From: Salticus scenicus
Taxonomy: Eukaryota > Arthropoda > Arachnida > Araneae > Salticidae
Assembly: GCA_963930645.1 (NCBI GenBank)
Contig: OZ005652.1
Coordinates: 355,819,102 to 355,883,101 of the forward strand
Reading direction: 5' to 3'
DNA length: 64,000 nucleotides
Shown here: piece after piece, positions 1 through 11,570 of the stretch
How the letters are laid out: the number at the start of each line of letters is the position of its first letter
How positions within the stretch are numbered: position 1 is the stretch's first letter
Program-made: the position numbers and the translations under genes
The notes under the pieces: model-generated
The model's database searches: none
What the model saw: only the letters and a program-made list of their open reading frames with translations
Told to the model about the DNA's origin: nothing

Positions 1-21
1 ATCTACACAAAAAATAACTTG

Positions 22-26
<5 letters not shown>

Positions 27-55
<29 letters not shown>
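27..55. repeat. (TA)n microsatellite
   Basis: About 14 TA units at the very start of the window. Simple repeat with no coding content. Confidence 0.95.
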
Positions 56-58
<3 letters not shown>

Positions 59-874
59 CGAGATACAGTGAAGAAACCCAAACATCCATCATTACTTTTG
101 ATTCTGAAAGATATTTTTAATTTTGAAAAATATTAATAAATTCATATTCATAAAAATCATGAATTATGACCTATATTAATTTTTACATAAAATGAATCCA
201 AATGCTGAAAAATATCGGTGTGCGAATTTGCAGCTCATTCCAGTTATTAGTTTTCGAGATATAAATAAATCTTTCTTTTAGAGTGGTTTAGGGGGTCATC
301 TCTTATAAAGTTTTGCATGGGATACCGAATCAAATGTTAAAAAATAACAAAGAAAATTAAACAAAATATTTTTATTTTTTATTTACGGGACAAATTATAT
401 GACAACAACGACAAACGCAAAGAAATGAAACAAAAATGATGATTTTTAGACATTAGTGTTAGCATCAAGAATTCCGGTTTTCTAAAGACGACAAGCCCCG
501 CCTTCATCGTTCTTCAATACAGAAAAGAAAAGGAAATGTGACATTGAGTATTCGTATTAAACCCCTTATTTTATGTTGACAAAAATATGCAGAAGTGGTA
601 TTTACTTCATCGATTACTGGTGATAAATTTCGAATCTTTTAAACGAACACTAGAAGAAAAAAATAACTAAATAGGCGGGGTTTACTGTTTTAAATAGAAA
701 AATTGGTAAATGTAAAAAATGTCTATCAAAAAACCGAATGGAATTGGAATGCAATTGTTTCTTAACTACCGTTATAGTTAAATGCTGAATCATTTGCTTC
801 ATATATTGCTTTATTTTTATTTATTTATTTTGTGTGTGTGTGAGGGGGGATTATTATTTTAAGGATACTTTAGC
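56..874. other. AT-rich DNA, nothing recognised
   Basis: No open frame of note, no inverted repeat pair and no RNA-like fold was seen. A short TG run lies near 830-843. Confidence 0.6.
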
Positions 875-1104
875 AGGGGTCGTACTCTCCGCCCCTTTTT
901 GAGGACACACTTAAGAATAAGAAATTTTCTCCTATTTTGCCACCAGTAATTTCATGCAGAAATTTTTATGGAACTTTTTATTGAAATGTCTCCAGATTAA
1001 TCTGGTTAGAGATCATCGTAAAAAAAAAATAGTGGTAAGAATAAAGGCGGAAATTTGTCATATTTGAGAGCATCCTGAAAAAAGGGCGGAGAGTACGACC
1101 CCTT
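875..1104. mobile_element. 230-bp MITE with GGGGTCGTACTC ends
   Basis: The two ends are inverted copies of GGGGTCGTACTCTCCGCCC, far more GC-rich than the surroundings. The centre is AT-rich without an ORF. CTTTAGC lies just outside the left end and CTTTAGT outside the right end, a possible 7-bp target duplication with one mismatch. A non-autonomous DNA transposon is the simplest reading. The superfamily is not determined; a 7-8 bp duplication would fit hAT-like or Mutator-like families. Confidence 0.7.
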
Positions 1105-1176
1105 CTTTAGTCCTTAAAATTTTAACTTTATATATATGTTTTTAAATATACTTTTACTTTTATAAATATACTTTAA

Positions 1177-1470
1177 CACTTTTTGCGACCGCAGGATTTT
1201 GTAATTTTTACAGTAAGATCCGCTTATTCTCTCAAAATAAATTATTTCAGAACAAATTTTCTGTATTCACAATTATATTACAATCGGATATAGAGTATAA
1301 TTATATTCTTTCTAATCAATATATTTCTATCCATAGTATACTTTATTACAAAAATATGAACACTGGGAACACTTAAGAAATAAGGAACACACAAATTACG
1401 AAAGAAACGCCCACTAAGAGAGTTACAGATTTTCAAATGACGTGAATCTACGTCAGCAGTCGCGAAAGGG
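1177..1470. mobile_element. Degraded piggyBac-type MITE
   Basis: The left end reads TTAA then CACTTTTTGCGACCGC. The right end, read inward on the other strand, is CCCTTTCGCGACTGCTG next to TTGA. The imperfect TIRs flanked by TTAA/TTGA fit the piggyBac superfamily, which duplicates TTAA. There is no ORF inside. One end and one TTAA have decayed, so this is an old copy. Confidence 0.6.
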
Positions 1471-1474
1471 TTGA

Positions 1475-3489
1475 TTTAAAAATTATATTTTTATAGAAAT
1501 TTTAAAGCAAATCGTACAGTTCCAAAGGGTTCAACTGACCCAAAACTAGTAATTGCGATTAAAATTGTTTAATATTTACTTCATGAACCCTTACAATAAT
1601 TTATCCGAAAAGATTTAGTTTATGCGTTGTTGTATATATATATATATTATTTCATTTCGTATTTTATGTTACACTTACGAAAGAAAATTTAAGCTTTATT
1701 GGTGATCCCTACAGACATAATAGACACTTTTAATTGAAAACTATTGCAATTTTTTTAAAGAGTATAGTCTGAACAAAATCGCAAGTGTAATGTATTTAAA
1801 TAGATCTAAAATTATTTTAAAAAGTATTGACGTATATACAAATCTAAGAAACTGAATTCAAGATAACTAAGGAACTATTAAAAGTGAATATTTTTATTAA
1901 TTTTTATAATTCTTTTTTTCCTGAAAGATTACCGGTGTAAAACATTAAAATCTTGTCTATTTCTTATAGGATCTTAATTTTATTTTTCTACATTTAGAGT
2001 TGACCTCTATAAATACTAAAGATAAAGTATACAAACAGTATACTTTTCCGCACTGCCAGAGTCTCAGAAAATCGAATATGAAGTCAAAATTGGGTGTTGC
2101 TATTGAAAAAAATTCAAAGTTTGCGCTCATTTCAATATGTACATATCCCCTAATTCAAAATTCGACAGCATTTTTAAAAAGTACATTTAATTCCCTGTTG
2201 AATGGTGTCTATTAAATTTCCCTGCGTCAAATAATAATGAAATTACAGCGAGTGCTGTGATTTTTTTTCCCCGACTGTACATCAAATATCATTTTATTTA
2301 TTTATTAAATGAAACTGTTAAATATTTACAGTTGTGAGCATATAAATATGATTACCAATTATGTATAATGTATGTATTTGCAGATAAATATCTAAAACAT
2401 ACAATGACACTACTGAAGATGATTTTAACCTATGGCTTCTAATTATTTTGTGACTAATGTTTCGATTTACACGTAAAAATACGTTATATTAAACAAATTA
2501 TATTTTACATTAAAAAACAATATATAATAATAATACTACGCAGTAAAAATGTTTTTGAAAAAAAAAAAAAGTTGTGTTCACAAAATAAATATTTTTTTAA
2601 ATATAATTCAACAACAACAAAAAAAAAAAAAAAAAAAAAAAAAAATGTTCGTTTGTTTTTTAAATTCTAGTACATGTTGATTAATAAACTTTTAGTGTTG
2701 ATAAAAGAATTGCTTGAGTGACATGGAGCAGTCTTTTAAGTAATGGGATTGTGCGCTTTAAAATCATATACCATGGCATGATACTGGATACCATAATGAT
2801 TTCTTATCTGTTAATCAGAATATTTAAGCATCTATTTTTATAAAAGCAATTATTTTTATTCCTAAGCGATGTTTGCACATTAAAGGTACAACAAGTAACC
2901 ATAACAAAAATAATACCTTTTTAGAAAACGCACAATCCTTAAAAATAGTCTACAATGATAACTTACGATGAATATTTCATTTCCATGTGTACATTGAAGT
3001 TTTTCGAAAAAGAATTTTCGAAAAGCACATTTTAATTTGATCAATATATAAGAAACAATATTTTAAATAGACAATCTTAAAAGTGCATAACAATACAAGT
3101 AAAATTTTAAAATGATAAATTATTTGCATTGCTGTTATTGGAATATGTTAAAATTTCAGAATATCATTATTTTATTTTATTTTTTTATTTTTTTTTAAGA
3201 TATAACTTTATAAAATAAAAATAATGGATTTATCTAACAATTGCCCGAAAGTTCTAAAACTAAAATGTTAGTATAAGTTTTACGCCTTTAGCAAATATTT
3301 GCTAACATAATAGAGCATTGAAAACGTGATAATATAAAGAATTCTAATTGTTTTCTGTTTTTAAATTAAAAAAGAAAAAAATCTATTAATAATAATAATC
3401 ATAAACTAAAATATAATCAGCGGTTTAAAATATACAATCAGCATGATTTTTTTATGGGCTTTTATTTAATTATATTTCATTTGTTTAAT
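1475..3489. other. AT-rich DNA with poly(A) tracts
   Basis: Contains a (TA) run near 1633, a long A-run at 2620-2645, and a weak fold-back at about 2735-2945 where GGATTGTGCG is matched by CGCACAATCC. The small ORF at 2000-2215 has no recognisable domain and lies in AT-rich sequence, so I do not call it a gene. Confidence 0.5.
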
Positions 3490-3737
3490 GAAGACAGTCG
3501 AATGATTAATATTGTTTATATAAGAATAAACTTTTTGATAATTTTTGTAATTTTTCTAAATCAGTATATTTATTTATTTACTTTTTTCATTCAGACAATA
3601 TAATATATTAAGCACTGCTATCATTACATCTTCTAAGACAAAAAAAAAATTTGATTTTATACACATAAGAATTTCTTTGAAAAGGGATTTTTTTTTTTGT
3701 TTATTGTATTATTTGTCAAAATGAACTGATAAAATAG

Positions 3738-3772
<35 letters not shown>

Positions 3773-4418
3773 AAGAAAGAGTGAATGAATGAAAGAAAGG
3801 AAGAAATAATTAAGCTTTTACTAAATTTTATAAACGTATTATATTTTAATTGAAATTGAAATTTATAACAGATAAGATTTTTTAAATTTTTCTATAATAT
3901 AATAAAAAGTAATATAATTAAAAGTTTATTGTACTTATAGATACTTATATTATCACAGGATAGCGGTAGAAAAATTAAGTTACTAAAATTTTCTTATATA
4001 TTAACGAAAGTAACATAATTAATAAATGCTAAGATATACTCATCCGTAACATCTCTCTCTATTTTTTTTCTATTAAATAGCAGCGCCACTTACCGCTCGA
4101 TTAAGTCTCCGGTCAAGGCATTGCCGCAGGTAGTAGAATTTTGACCCAATGAAGAAAAAGTGAGTAAAATATTGCCGAAGGTTACAGGTTCACAGAGCGA
4201 GTTTTTAGTCCATTTCAGTGAAATTGCTTTGTTGATTTATTTAAAATGTGTTTTATAAATAGTGACTAAAATATTAAATATAGTGATGAGCAAGCAAGTA
4301 AAGCTTGCTAGTTTCTATGTAAAACAAACGAATAAATATATTTAAATAAATAAAAGTATACGCCTACATTTTATTCAATACAATAAACGTGAAACACAGA
4401 AAAAAGTTTGAGACTTAA

Positions 4419-4646
4419 CCCGTTAGTAGTCGCTAGTTGGTCGATTTGCCGCCCATCTTTTAGTGTTGCCAGATTTTTTTATTCAATAGCCACCAAAAAT
4501 TTTTAGAAGTAGCATTTGATATACATAAAACGCGAATAAAATCGAAGAAACGTCGGTCACATCACTTCTTAAAATTATTGGTGACAGTTAAATAAAAAGT
4601 GTGCAATTTTTAATAGATGGCGCTGTCTATAGCGACTACTAACGGG
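4419..4646. mobile_element. piggyBac-type MITE with TTAA duplication
   Basis: This 228-bp element begins CCCGTTAGTAGTCGCTA and ends with the exact inverted copy, flanked by TTAA at 4415-4418 and 4647-4650. The orthologous point in copy B of the surrounding repeat (53614-53617) carries a single TTAA and no insert. The insertion and its 4-bp duplication are therefore visible directly. Perfect terminal repeats suggest it is younger than the host repeat. It has no ORF and would need a transposase supplied in trans. Confidence 0.9.
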
Positions 4647-5127
4647 TTAAATGTAAAGCGTAATTATTGTTCCACTATGCAATAAATCACAATGTTACTT
4701 ATAAAGAACCACTAATTTTCTAAAATAAATATGAATATGTTTTTACTTTTTTTCTATTACATAACATTGTAAATTTAATTTTCGAAATTATTTCATAATT
4801 AAATACAAAGGATACTAAATAAATAATATTATTATTCTAAATATTTTACGTTATTTACATTTCCTGCATTAGACGATATATGTTCTTAAAATTGATGTAT
4901 ATATATATTTTGTTTTGTTTAATATATTTAGTTTTGTTATATGCATATATGCGACTAAAATTATGCAGTTAACATATAGTGTATTTTTCAGCGAAATCTA
5001 GAAAACAGGTAATTATTTTCTTCTTTACAGAAACTTTGGCTCAAACATTTACTACTTGCAATAAACGGAAATCTTTATTTAAGTGTAATGCATTAACGAA
5101 ACTATCAAATTTAATTGCCTACAAAAA

Positions 5128-5131
<4 letters not shown>

Positions 5132-5159
<28 letters not shown>
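5132..5159. repeat. Poly(A) tract
   Basis: A long A-run absent from the matching place in copy B near 55435. It is probably replication slippage within the repeat rather than a retroposon tail. Confidence 0.8.
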
Positions 5160-5570
5160 TGTTTACGTTATTACAAGAAATAAAGATAAAAAAGCATATA
5201 CTTTTTTTAATAGTATTTTTTATCTCAGATTATCATGGTAAAGAAGCTTTTAATTCTGAGAAATAATAAATGAAGCTGAAATATATTTAGGTTTTTGATA
5301 GGTTTTATTACGTAGAAAAACAAACTTTTTAAACAAGCACATAGGGAATACAAAAAGAGCGTTATGATTCTAAAATTTTATTAAGTAGTACATTTTCTTT
5401 TTTGTTAGCTAACTATTTAAAAAAGCTAGAATGTGCAAATTACCATATTATCATTTTCATTGAAACATTTTCAGTTTTATTGAAAAATATTCTAATTAGT
5501 GAAATAAAAGGAATTTAAATAAAATGAATTTACATAACTTTTTATAAAATATTTGCCTTAATCCCATTTT

Positions 5571-5830
5571 TACTTTCTCTTCCCATATTTATGGTAGAGA
5601 ATGGTCAAATTTTATAAATTTACTGTTTGTTACATTTACGAGTTTTCAGGTCACCTGAATCCAAAAATCATGTTTTTCGAGACGTTGGTCTATGTTTGTG
5701 TCTCTGTATGTCTGTCTGTTATCAGAATATCTCAAAAATAAATAATGGCAGAAAATCAATGTGACATCTACAGGCTGACTTAAATGAAACAGAATGAGCA
5801 AAATGAATTATAATTAAAAAACATGCTGTG
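5571..5830 (+). mobile_element. Hairpin-family element, head fragment (H1)
   Basis: Starts TACTTTCTCTTCCCATA directly where copies A and B of the long repeat stop matching. It then carries the box TCACCTGAATCC near 5652, an AATCATG block, and a short GTCTGTCTG stretch near 5710. The order matches the complete member at 25332-26412. Its end is not clear, and no 3' hairpin was found. Confidence 0.6.
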
Positions 5831-6107
5831 CGTAGATTGTAGTATGGAAATCATTCCTCATTCAATTAAAAGGCAAAGTATTTGCATTATATTGTGGGTA
5901 TTACTTGGAAATTGCAGGATTCGTCATTCCTTTTGAGTTGGATGTTTTTCAAGTAATACAAATTTTAAATACACAGAATTGTTTATAGTACATATTGAAT
6001 GTAGACAATAACAAGGCTACCCAGAGATTCTGGGTAGTCCCTTCAACTCTGGTCCAGAGGTAAAATATGATTGTTTGAAGCTTGTTTAAGTTTGTAAGAT
6101 GATTTCT

Positions 6108-6573
6108 AACACTGTTGGACTGTTAAAATTTTATTTGTGAGGTAAAACAGAAATAGAGATGCAATTTTTTTTTTAATCCTTCAATTATTTTATTTTTGAA
6201 AAACGTAATTTAATTTAATTTTTATACATTATAATTCCTCACAGAAAGTGTTGAAAATGTTCGCCACCATTTTGAATGCAAACATGAATACGCCGAAACA
6301 GGTTTTTGACACACTTCGCAGCATTGTATTGTTGGTGTTATTGACTAGATTTCTTCAGTCATGATCTGTTTTAATTCATCGATGTTTGCAGGACTTCTCT
6401 GGAAAAGCCTATAAATGATAATGTAAAAATGATAATGGTAATCTAAATGTAATGTCGGAATGATAATGTAAAGAAAAAAAAATCATAAATAAAATTATTA
6501 CAAGATTAAAAATTCGCGCGTCTTCATTTCTGTTTTACCTCACAAATAAAGTTGCAACAGCCCTACAGTGTTG
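6108..6573 (-). mobile_element. Deleted Tc1/mariner element with transposase tail
   Basis: Inverted ends of about 50 bp share TTTATTTGTGAGGTAAAACA on opposite strands, close to 6130 and 6535. Between them the minus strand (about 6240-6330) reads RRIHVCIQNGGEHFQHF. That resembles the C-terminal tail of Tc1/mariner transposases, which often end in a Gly-Gly-His segment. Most of the transposase is missing, so this is a non-autonomous internal-deletion derivative. The exact end and TA duplication are uncertain. Confidence 0.7.
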
Positions 6574-8202
6574 GAAGTTGTCTACCACAATTTGCTGCCT
6601 ATTCAAGTTATCTCCTCAAACAATTATAATTCAGTGTTAAAATAGTTGCCACATCCGTCATATTTAAGGGTAATAAGAAAAACCAACGGATACTCTTTTA
6701 AATTGATCACCCTGTATGTATATACATGTATTCCTAATAACTGATTGTCTAGTATTATCTCTCTGTAATTCATAAGTACTCGTACGAGATTTTATGCAAA
6801 ATGATTACATAGCATATCCGAAATATATTCTGTAACACTGTGAATGAATTACCAATTCTATGCCCACTCATCTTCACAGAAAAACATTCTTTTAAAATTT
6901 GAAGAAAATTTCATTATTTTTTACGAGGGTATGTTAAAATACACTTTTAAGAAATGCCGATTATAGACCGTAATAGTACGAATTTTTTTATGTATCCCAT
7001 TCCTATGCAGCAGAAAGGGAGTAAAAACACATTTTTAAGAGAAACTCTTCTTCAAATTACCTTATAAAGGTGTTTATCTACTTGTGGGTTGTTTATATCT
7101 GCGCAATATGTACTTCAAAGAGGTTTTGCTAAACTACATCCTCCCACAACTACGGGAGAGGGGGTCAGAAACAGATTTTTAAAATTAAATCGGCAAAAAA
7201 TTACCAACAATTGATAGGTTTTGGGTGTATGTGTGTTAATTAAGTGTAAACACAATGCTTGTATTTTGATGGAATTTCGAAAAATTTTAGATTAAATTCT
7301 GGAAAAGTTTAGATTAAATTCTGGAAAAGTGGGGTAAAGGTCGGTAAAGGAGCTGCCGAAGATAGTAGGGACCTAAAATTATCAAATTACGGGTGGATAA
7401 CTCACTGCCGATTGCAATGGGAACATTAACTGTGGTTTTGCACTATTCTATCAAATTTTTAGTGTTTTAAGATTTTTATATTACAAATGCTAGGGATTTT
7501 TGAGAATTCACTTATATATATTGATCAGCGAAACTGGCAAAAAATGTTAATATTTGACAAAGATTTAAATATTGTCGTGCAAATTGCAGGGTAATTACAA
7601 CTGCTATTGGGAAAGCTACACTGAATTATTCGTATTGTTACATGCATATATGAAATACACATAAAATTTTTTGCAATTACTTTCCATAAAATGTTAGTTA
7701 TTGATAATACACTAAAATCTGATGATACATTATCATCGTTAGTACATATACATATCGGCATATTTGAAGAAAATAAACATTTTTATTCATAATTTTGGAC
7801 AATAATAATTTAATTACTGGGCCTGGAATGTTGGTTTTCTGCATGAAACCGGTATTTATTTATTTATTTATGTATTATTTATTTATTTTTTCACAAGTTA
7901 TTTTCTCATCTATCAGTTTACTGGTTTTATTACCGTTTTTAGTTTATGCTATCTAACAAGCATATAACTAAACTAATCTTCATTTTGATGGGGATTTTGG
8001 AAACAGATCATGTTAAATGTGATTCACGTTAACAAGGTTCGAATGTGTATATATATATATATATATATATCTGTTTTTTTTTTTTTTATTATAAACAAAA
8101 TGGTGTACAAAAATTGTAATATTCATTTGACAATCGAGCTAGAGTGTTTGTGTGATGAGTTGTAATGTTTTAAATCTATGGGATAAAAGTAATAATATTA
8201 AA

Positions 8203-8243
<41 letters not shown>

Positions 8244-8862
8244 TGAAATATATTTGTAGAATGTTAAATGGAATTATTAAATCAAATAAAAATGTATTAT
8301 TTCATTATGAGTCCATAACAATGGCAATTGTAGATGACGGGTTAGAATGATTTTTTTTTTTTTTTTCCGATAAAGTTATATTTCAATATAGCGTAAATCT
8401 GCCGAAACTATTTTTAGGAAATTTCATAATTGTATTTTGTCATTTTACTTCTATACAAATCAATAAATGTTCTACTTTTAAATGCAAATACTATTTGAAA
8501 AGAAATATGGAATCCATAGAAAAATGTAATGTTCTCATAAATTCAAGCACAGTATAATGTTCTGAAGCGTAAGAGTATTTTGGTATGGTATGGAAAGGAT
8601 TTATTTCATTGACTTTTGCAAAAATATATTTTTAAATTGTAAGAATGGTGATTTATTCTTATTGTGAATTTGAGCTTTGGATATTTTTGATCTAATATGT
8701 TTTATTGATTCATTTTGAAATGTTTCTGAAATTATTTTCTTTCAGTACTTTTTTGCACAAAGTAATATAGTAGTTACTATAAATCCACGTAATAATAATA
8801 ATAATAATAATAAGTATTTGTACAAGGTTTTTATGCATCAAGTTGAATATGATTTTTATGTA
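6574..8862. other. AT-rich DNA with simple repeats
   Basis: Holds a 21-bp direct repeat at about 7290-7330, a reverse-oriented fragment similar to the 18.3-kb satellite (GCTGCCGAAG near 7351), a TA run at 8047-8070, a T-run at 8205-8239, and an AAT run at 8791-8814. No gene is recognised. The ORF at 7525-7761 (minus) has no family resemblance. Confidence 0.5.
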
Positions 8863-9344
8863 CAGGGTGATCCAAAAGTCAGGACCAACTTTAAAATTGA
8901 ATAATTCAAAAACGAATCAAGATACAAAGATACGGTTTGCACCAAACGGATCGAAATGTAGCCGGGTTTTTTGTGGCAATGAAAAAAAAAATGGTTCTGT
9001 TGGCGACCGACAGATGGTGCTGACGTATTTTTGATGCAGGATTATGCAAAGCAACAAACGATATAAAAAGGAACAACTACAGTAGGTAATGGTAGTCGAA
9101 GCTTATATGCATCGAAATATCGCATTCTCAGTCGCTACTTTAATCACGCATGGCCTCCAAGATCTCCCGATCTGACACCCTGTGACTTTTGGCTGTGGGG
9201 ATTCTTGGAAGTCAAAAGTGTACCGCGACCAACCGGCATCAGTAGCAACCGTATCTTTGTATATAGGCCAACCGTATCTTTGTATCTTGATTCGTTTTCG
9301 AATTATTCTATTTTAAAGTTGGTCCTGACTTTTAGATCACCTGG
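8863..9344 (+). mobile_element. Deleted mariner-like element, 482 bp
   Basis: Long terminal inverted repeats (about 75 bp) begin CAGGGTGATCCAAAAGTCAG at the left and are matched on the other strand at the right end. TA lies outside both ends. Between them, about 9130-9230 on the plus strand encodes WPPRSPDLTPCDFWLWGFL, the region around the third catalytic residue of mariner-type DDE/D transposases (SPDLTPCDF). The remainder of the transposase is gone. A duplicated fragment of the TIR (CCGTATCTTTGTAT, near 9247 and 9270) shows further rearrangement. Confidence 0.85.
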
Positions 9345-9692
9345 TACTTGTTATGTTTTTAGGTGAGGAATGAACTTAAAGCTGAATTCTTTCTACTCTA
9401 ATCTCTGTAATTTTTTACCTCTCAAGTAAACATGCACATAAGTCTCCTTTATTACAGCTGCTTTATTTGTTTACAAATTTTATTGCAAACAAAAAATGTA
9501 TTTTATCATTTTTAATCAGTTGAAAATTATATATTATTTATGTAGTAAATTGAAGAGTAATTACATAGTTCTGGTGGATTTATAATTTCATGATTTTAGT
9601 AATTTATGTAAGAAGAAAAAACTATAACGGAAAATAGTAGAAATTTTTCCATGTTACTTTTTTAAATGTTTATATAACATCTGTAAACAAAT

Positions 9693-9917
9693 TTAGTCAT
9701 TTAAAAAAACTGTATTAGTTTTGTGAGTATGATTCCAAGATGATATGAAGCTGTTACTAAATGGAATTGTAAATATTATAATTATCAATACTATTAAACA
9801 CTGTAATGGGTTCTTTCTTACATGGATATACAAAGGCAGACCATAGATATCAATCGATAAGGCATTCAGCTTCAGCCATGGTCTAGTGTCCTTTTCTGAC
9901 CTTTGAAAGTTGTTCAA
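9693..9917 (-). other. Unrecognised 74-residue ORF
   Basis: An open frame between two mariner elements. The first half is of mixed composition and the second half is hydrophobic (a LIVLIIIIF run). I do not recognise a family, and no splice or promoter context supports it. It may be chance. Confidence 0.15.
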
Positions 9918-10034
9918 ATAATTTATAATTTTTTTAAATTTAATACCTGCTTAAAATTCTTTTGGGTGAGTGTAAAATTTCTACCCGTTTTTATTTTACA
10001 TAAAGCAGGGCAAACGAACGTAAAATGAACAGTA

Positions 10035-11148
10035 GCTATTATTGTGCATAACCCCCATTGCTATATATGACCTCTTGTCATCTTTCTGGTAGGAGATGAA
10101 TCCCACAGCGATAAAATTCCGGCGGTGAGTCAAAAAAGTCTAGGATGGCACTTTTCACAGCATCAAGATCCTCAAAGATTTTCTGAGTGAAGGAATTGTT
10201 CAACGCAAGGAATAGGTGATAGTTGGTATCAAGTCAGGAAAATAAAAAGTGTGGGGTAAAACCTCCCAACCAAAGCCCAGTAACTTTTTGAGAGTGATTG
10301 CAGCAGTACGAGGCCTGGCGTAATAGTGATGAATGATAACACCGCGACGATTGATGAGACCTAGCCGCTTTGCAACCAAATCTGAATGCCGCCTGTCTAA
10401 CTGTAGATAGTAGAAGGCAGCATTGATGGTTTGGTAGAGTGGCAGGACTTCCCAGTGAATTATTTTCTGCACATCCCACCACACACTAAATAACACCTTC
10501 TTGGGATGAAGTTCAGTTATCAAAGTCGATGCAGGCAGATCAGAAGGGCGACATACAGTCCTACGACGCTTTATGTTATGGTACATAACTGACTTCTCAT
10601 CTCCTGTCTCAATTCGTGTCAAGAATGGGCCTTTTTTGTACCGGGAATGCAATGAAACTCAGGTGGCAATTCAGTCATCCCGTTGATTAGCTGTCAGGTT
10701 ATGTGGAACTCAACGATCCAACTTTAGCGTAAAACCCAACTTAACCAGTCGTTCCTCGACCGTTCTCCGGTGTATGTTGAAAGTCTCCGCTGATTCTTGC
10801 ACGGTTGGGTTCGAGTTGTTCCGTAACCCAGTAGCACATAACATTGTTATAACTAATTTTTCACTATTCATACCCTTTTTCTACGCTATAACAACGTTAT
10901 GTGCTACCTGGGTATGGCTTGGTCAATATCGTCACCTCAAACGTGTGACGGCGGTCCACATCTAGCCTGATCTTGGCAGCTTGTGTCTTGTTCCCTAAAT
11001 ACGTGAAACCATCGATGGCATGTGCTTTGGTTCATTGCATCCTCCCCATAAACCTGACAAACATTGCGACATGCTGCGGCTGCCGTACTCTTTTTTTATC
11101 GATGTCGTATAACAAACAATGTCTTATATGCTCCTTTTCGCTTTCCAT
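10035..11148 (-). pseudogene. mariner transposase pseudogene
   Basis: A mariner transposase would bind the TIRs and cut and paste the element. The start is a Met at 11148 followed by ESEKEHIRHC, a typical mariner N-terminus. The VPHNL part of the conserved linker is present but preceded by a stop. The open part (10200-10652) reads TGDEKSVMYHN (first catalytic Asp kept), VWWDVQKIIHWEVLP, and HHYYARPR where the family has QDNARPH, so the second Asp is lost. A one-base shift then leads into a frame with TNYHLF, where the third Asp of the family is Asn. The tail ends GIHLLPERW. Multiple stops, a frameshift and a nested MITE make it dead. Confidence 0.9.
10826..10912. mobile_element. Palindromic MITE inside the mariner
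   Basis: About 87 bp with inverted ends CCCAGTAGCACATAAC and its near copy CCCAGGTAGCACATAAC on the other strand, with a short unpaired centre. TA is present on both sides. Deleting the element and one TA rejoins the transposase frame (DIDQA-I-RNNSNP), which shows it inserted into a once-continuous gene. Confidence 0.85.
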
Positions 11149-11419
11149 GTTACACTCTCTGATATACATAATTTTTGAGATGATTAACTTTGGGAGAAAC
11201 GATGCATTTATATGTGTGGCATTCACACGTTTGATTGGCCGAAGACTTGCGTCATTACAATGTCATGTGTGACGTCAATTCCTTTGCAAATTTGCATATA
11301 GTACAAAAACGGGTAGAATTCCCGCACTCACCTAATACATAAACGTAGGTAACACATTTGACCGGGGGTATTTAATGTTCGTAGCCAGAATTATTTGCCA
11401 ATTAAAATTCTTTTTAAGA

Positions 11420-11570
11420 TTGATTTGGATTTTTTTTTTTTTAATGTTGTTTTATAAGATTTATATACAGTGATTGTTAACTTAACTCTTAATCTGCAAT
11501 CTGCCTTTATAGTATTGAAATGAAGGGTAAGAGAATGTCGTGTGAATGCCACACTAGATTATTTTATATT
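11420..11570 (+). mobile_element. Hairpin-family element, 3' tail
   Basis: Shares the tail block with the member ending near 26412: CTTTATAGTATTGAAAT, then a GTGTG-AATGC-CACAC hairpin at 11540-11554, then TAGATTATTT. The 5' part of this copy is not visible next to the mariner and is probably truncated. Confidence 0.7.

Larger units (their letters stand above)
3490..5570 (+). repeat. Long dispersed repeat, copy A
   Basis: Collinear with copy B at 52655-55850 in the same orientation. Shared landmarks include ATGATTAATATTGTTTATAT near 3501, a TACGCCTAC block near 4362, TGCAATAAATCACAA near 4678, GCAATAAACGGAAATCTTTA near 5060, and CCTTAATCCCATTTTTACT at the right edge. The copies differ by many substitutions, expanded poly(A) tracts and two clean insertions, so this is an old duplication. 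It could be a segmental duplication or two copies of a large non-coding element. No ORF links it to a transposon class. Confidence 0.75.
9962..11335 (-). mobile_element. mariner transposon, inactive, 1.37 kb
   Basis: The right end, read inward, is TTAGGTGAGTGCGGGAATTC and continues CTACCCGTTTTT. The left end carries the matching inverted sequence (GGTGAGTG then CTACCCGTTTTT). The TTAGGTKRGT start is typical of mariner TIRs. TA flanks the right end; the left TA has changed. The length is near the usual 1.3 kb plus the nested MITE. The minus strand carries a full but broken transposase. Confidence 0.92.
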
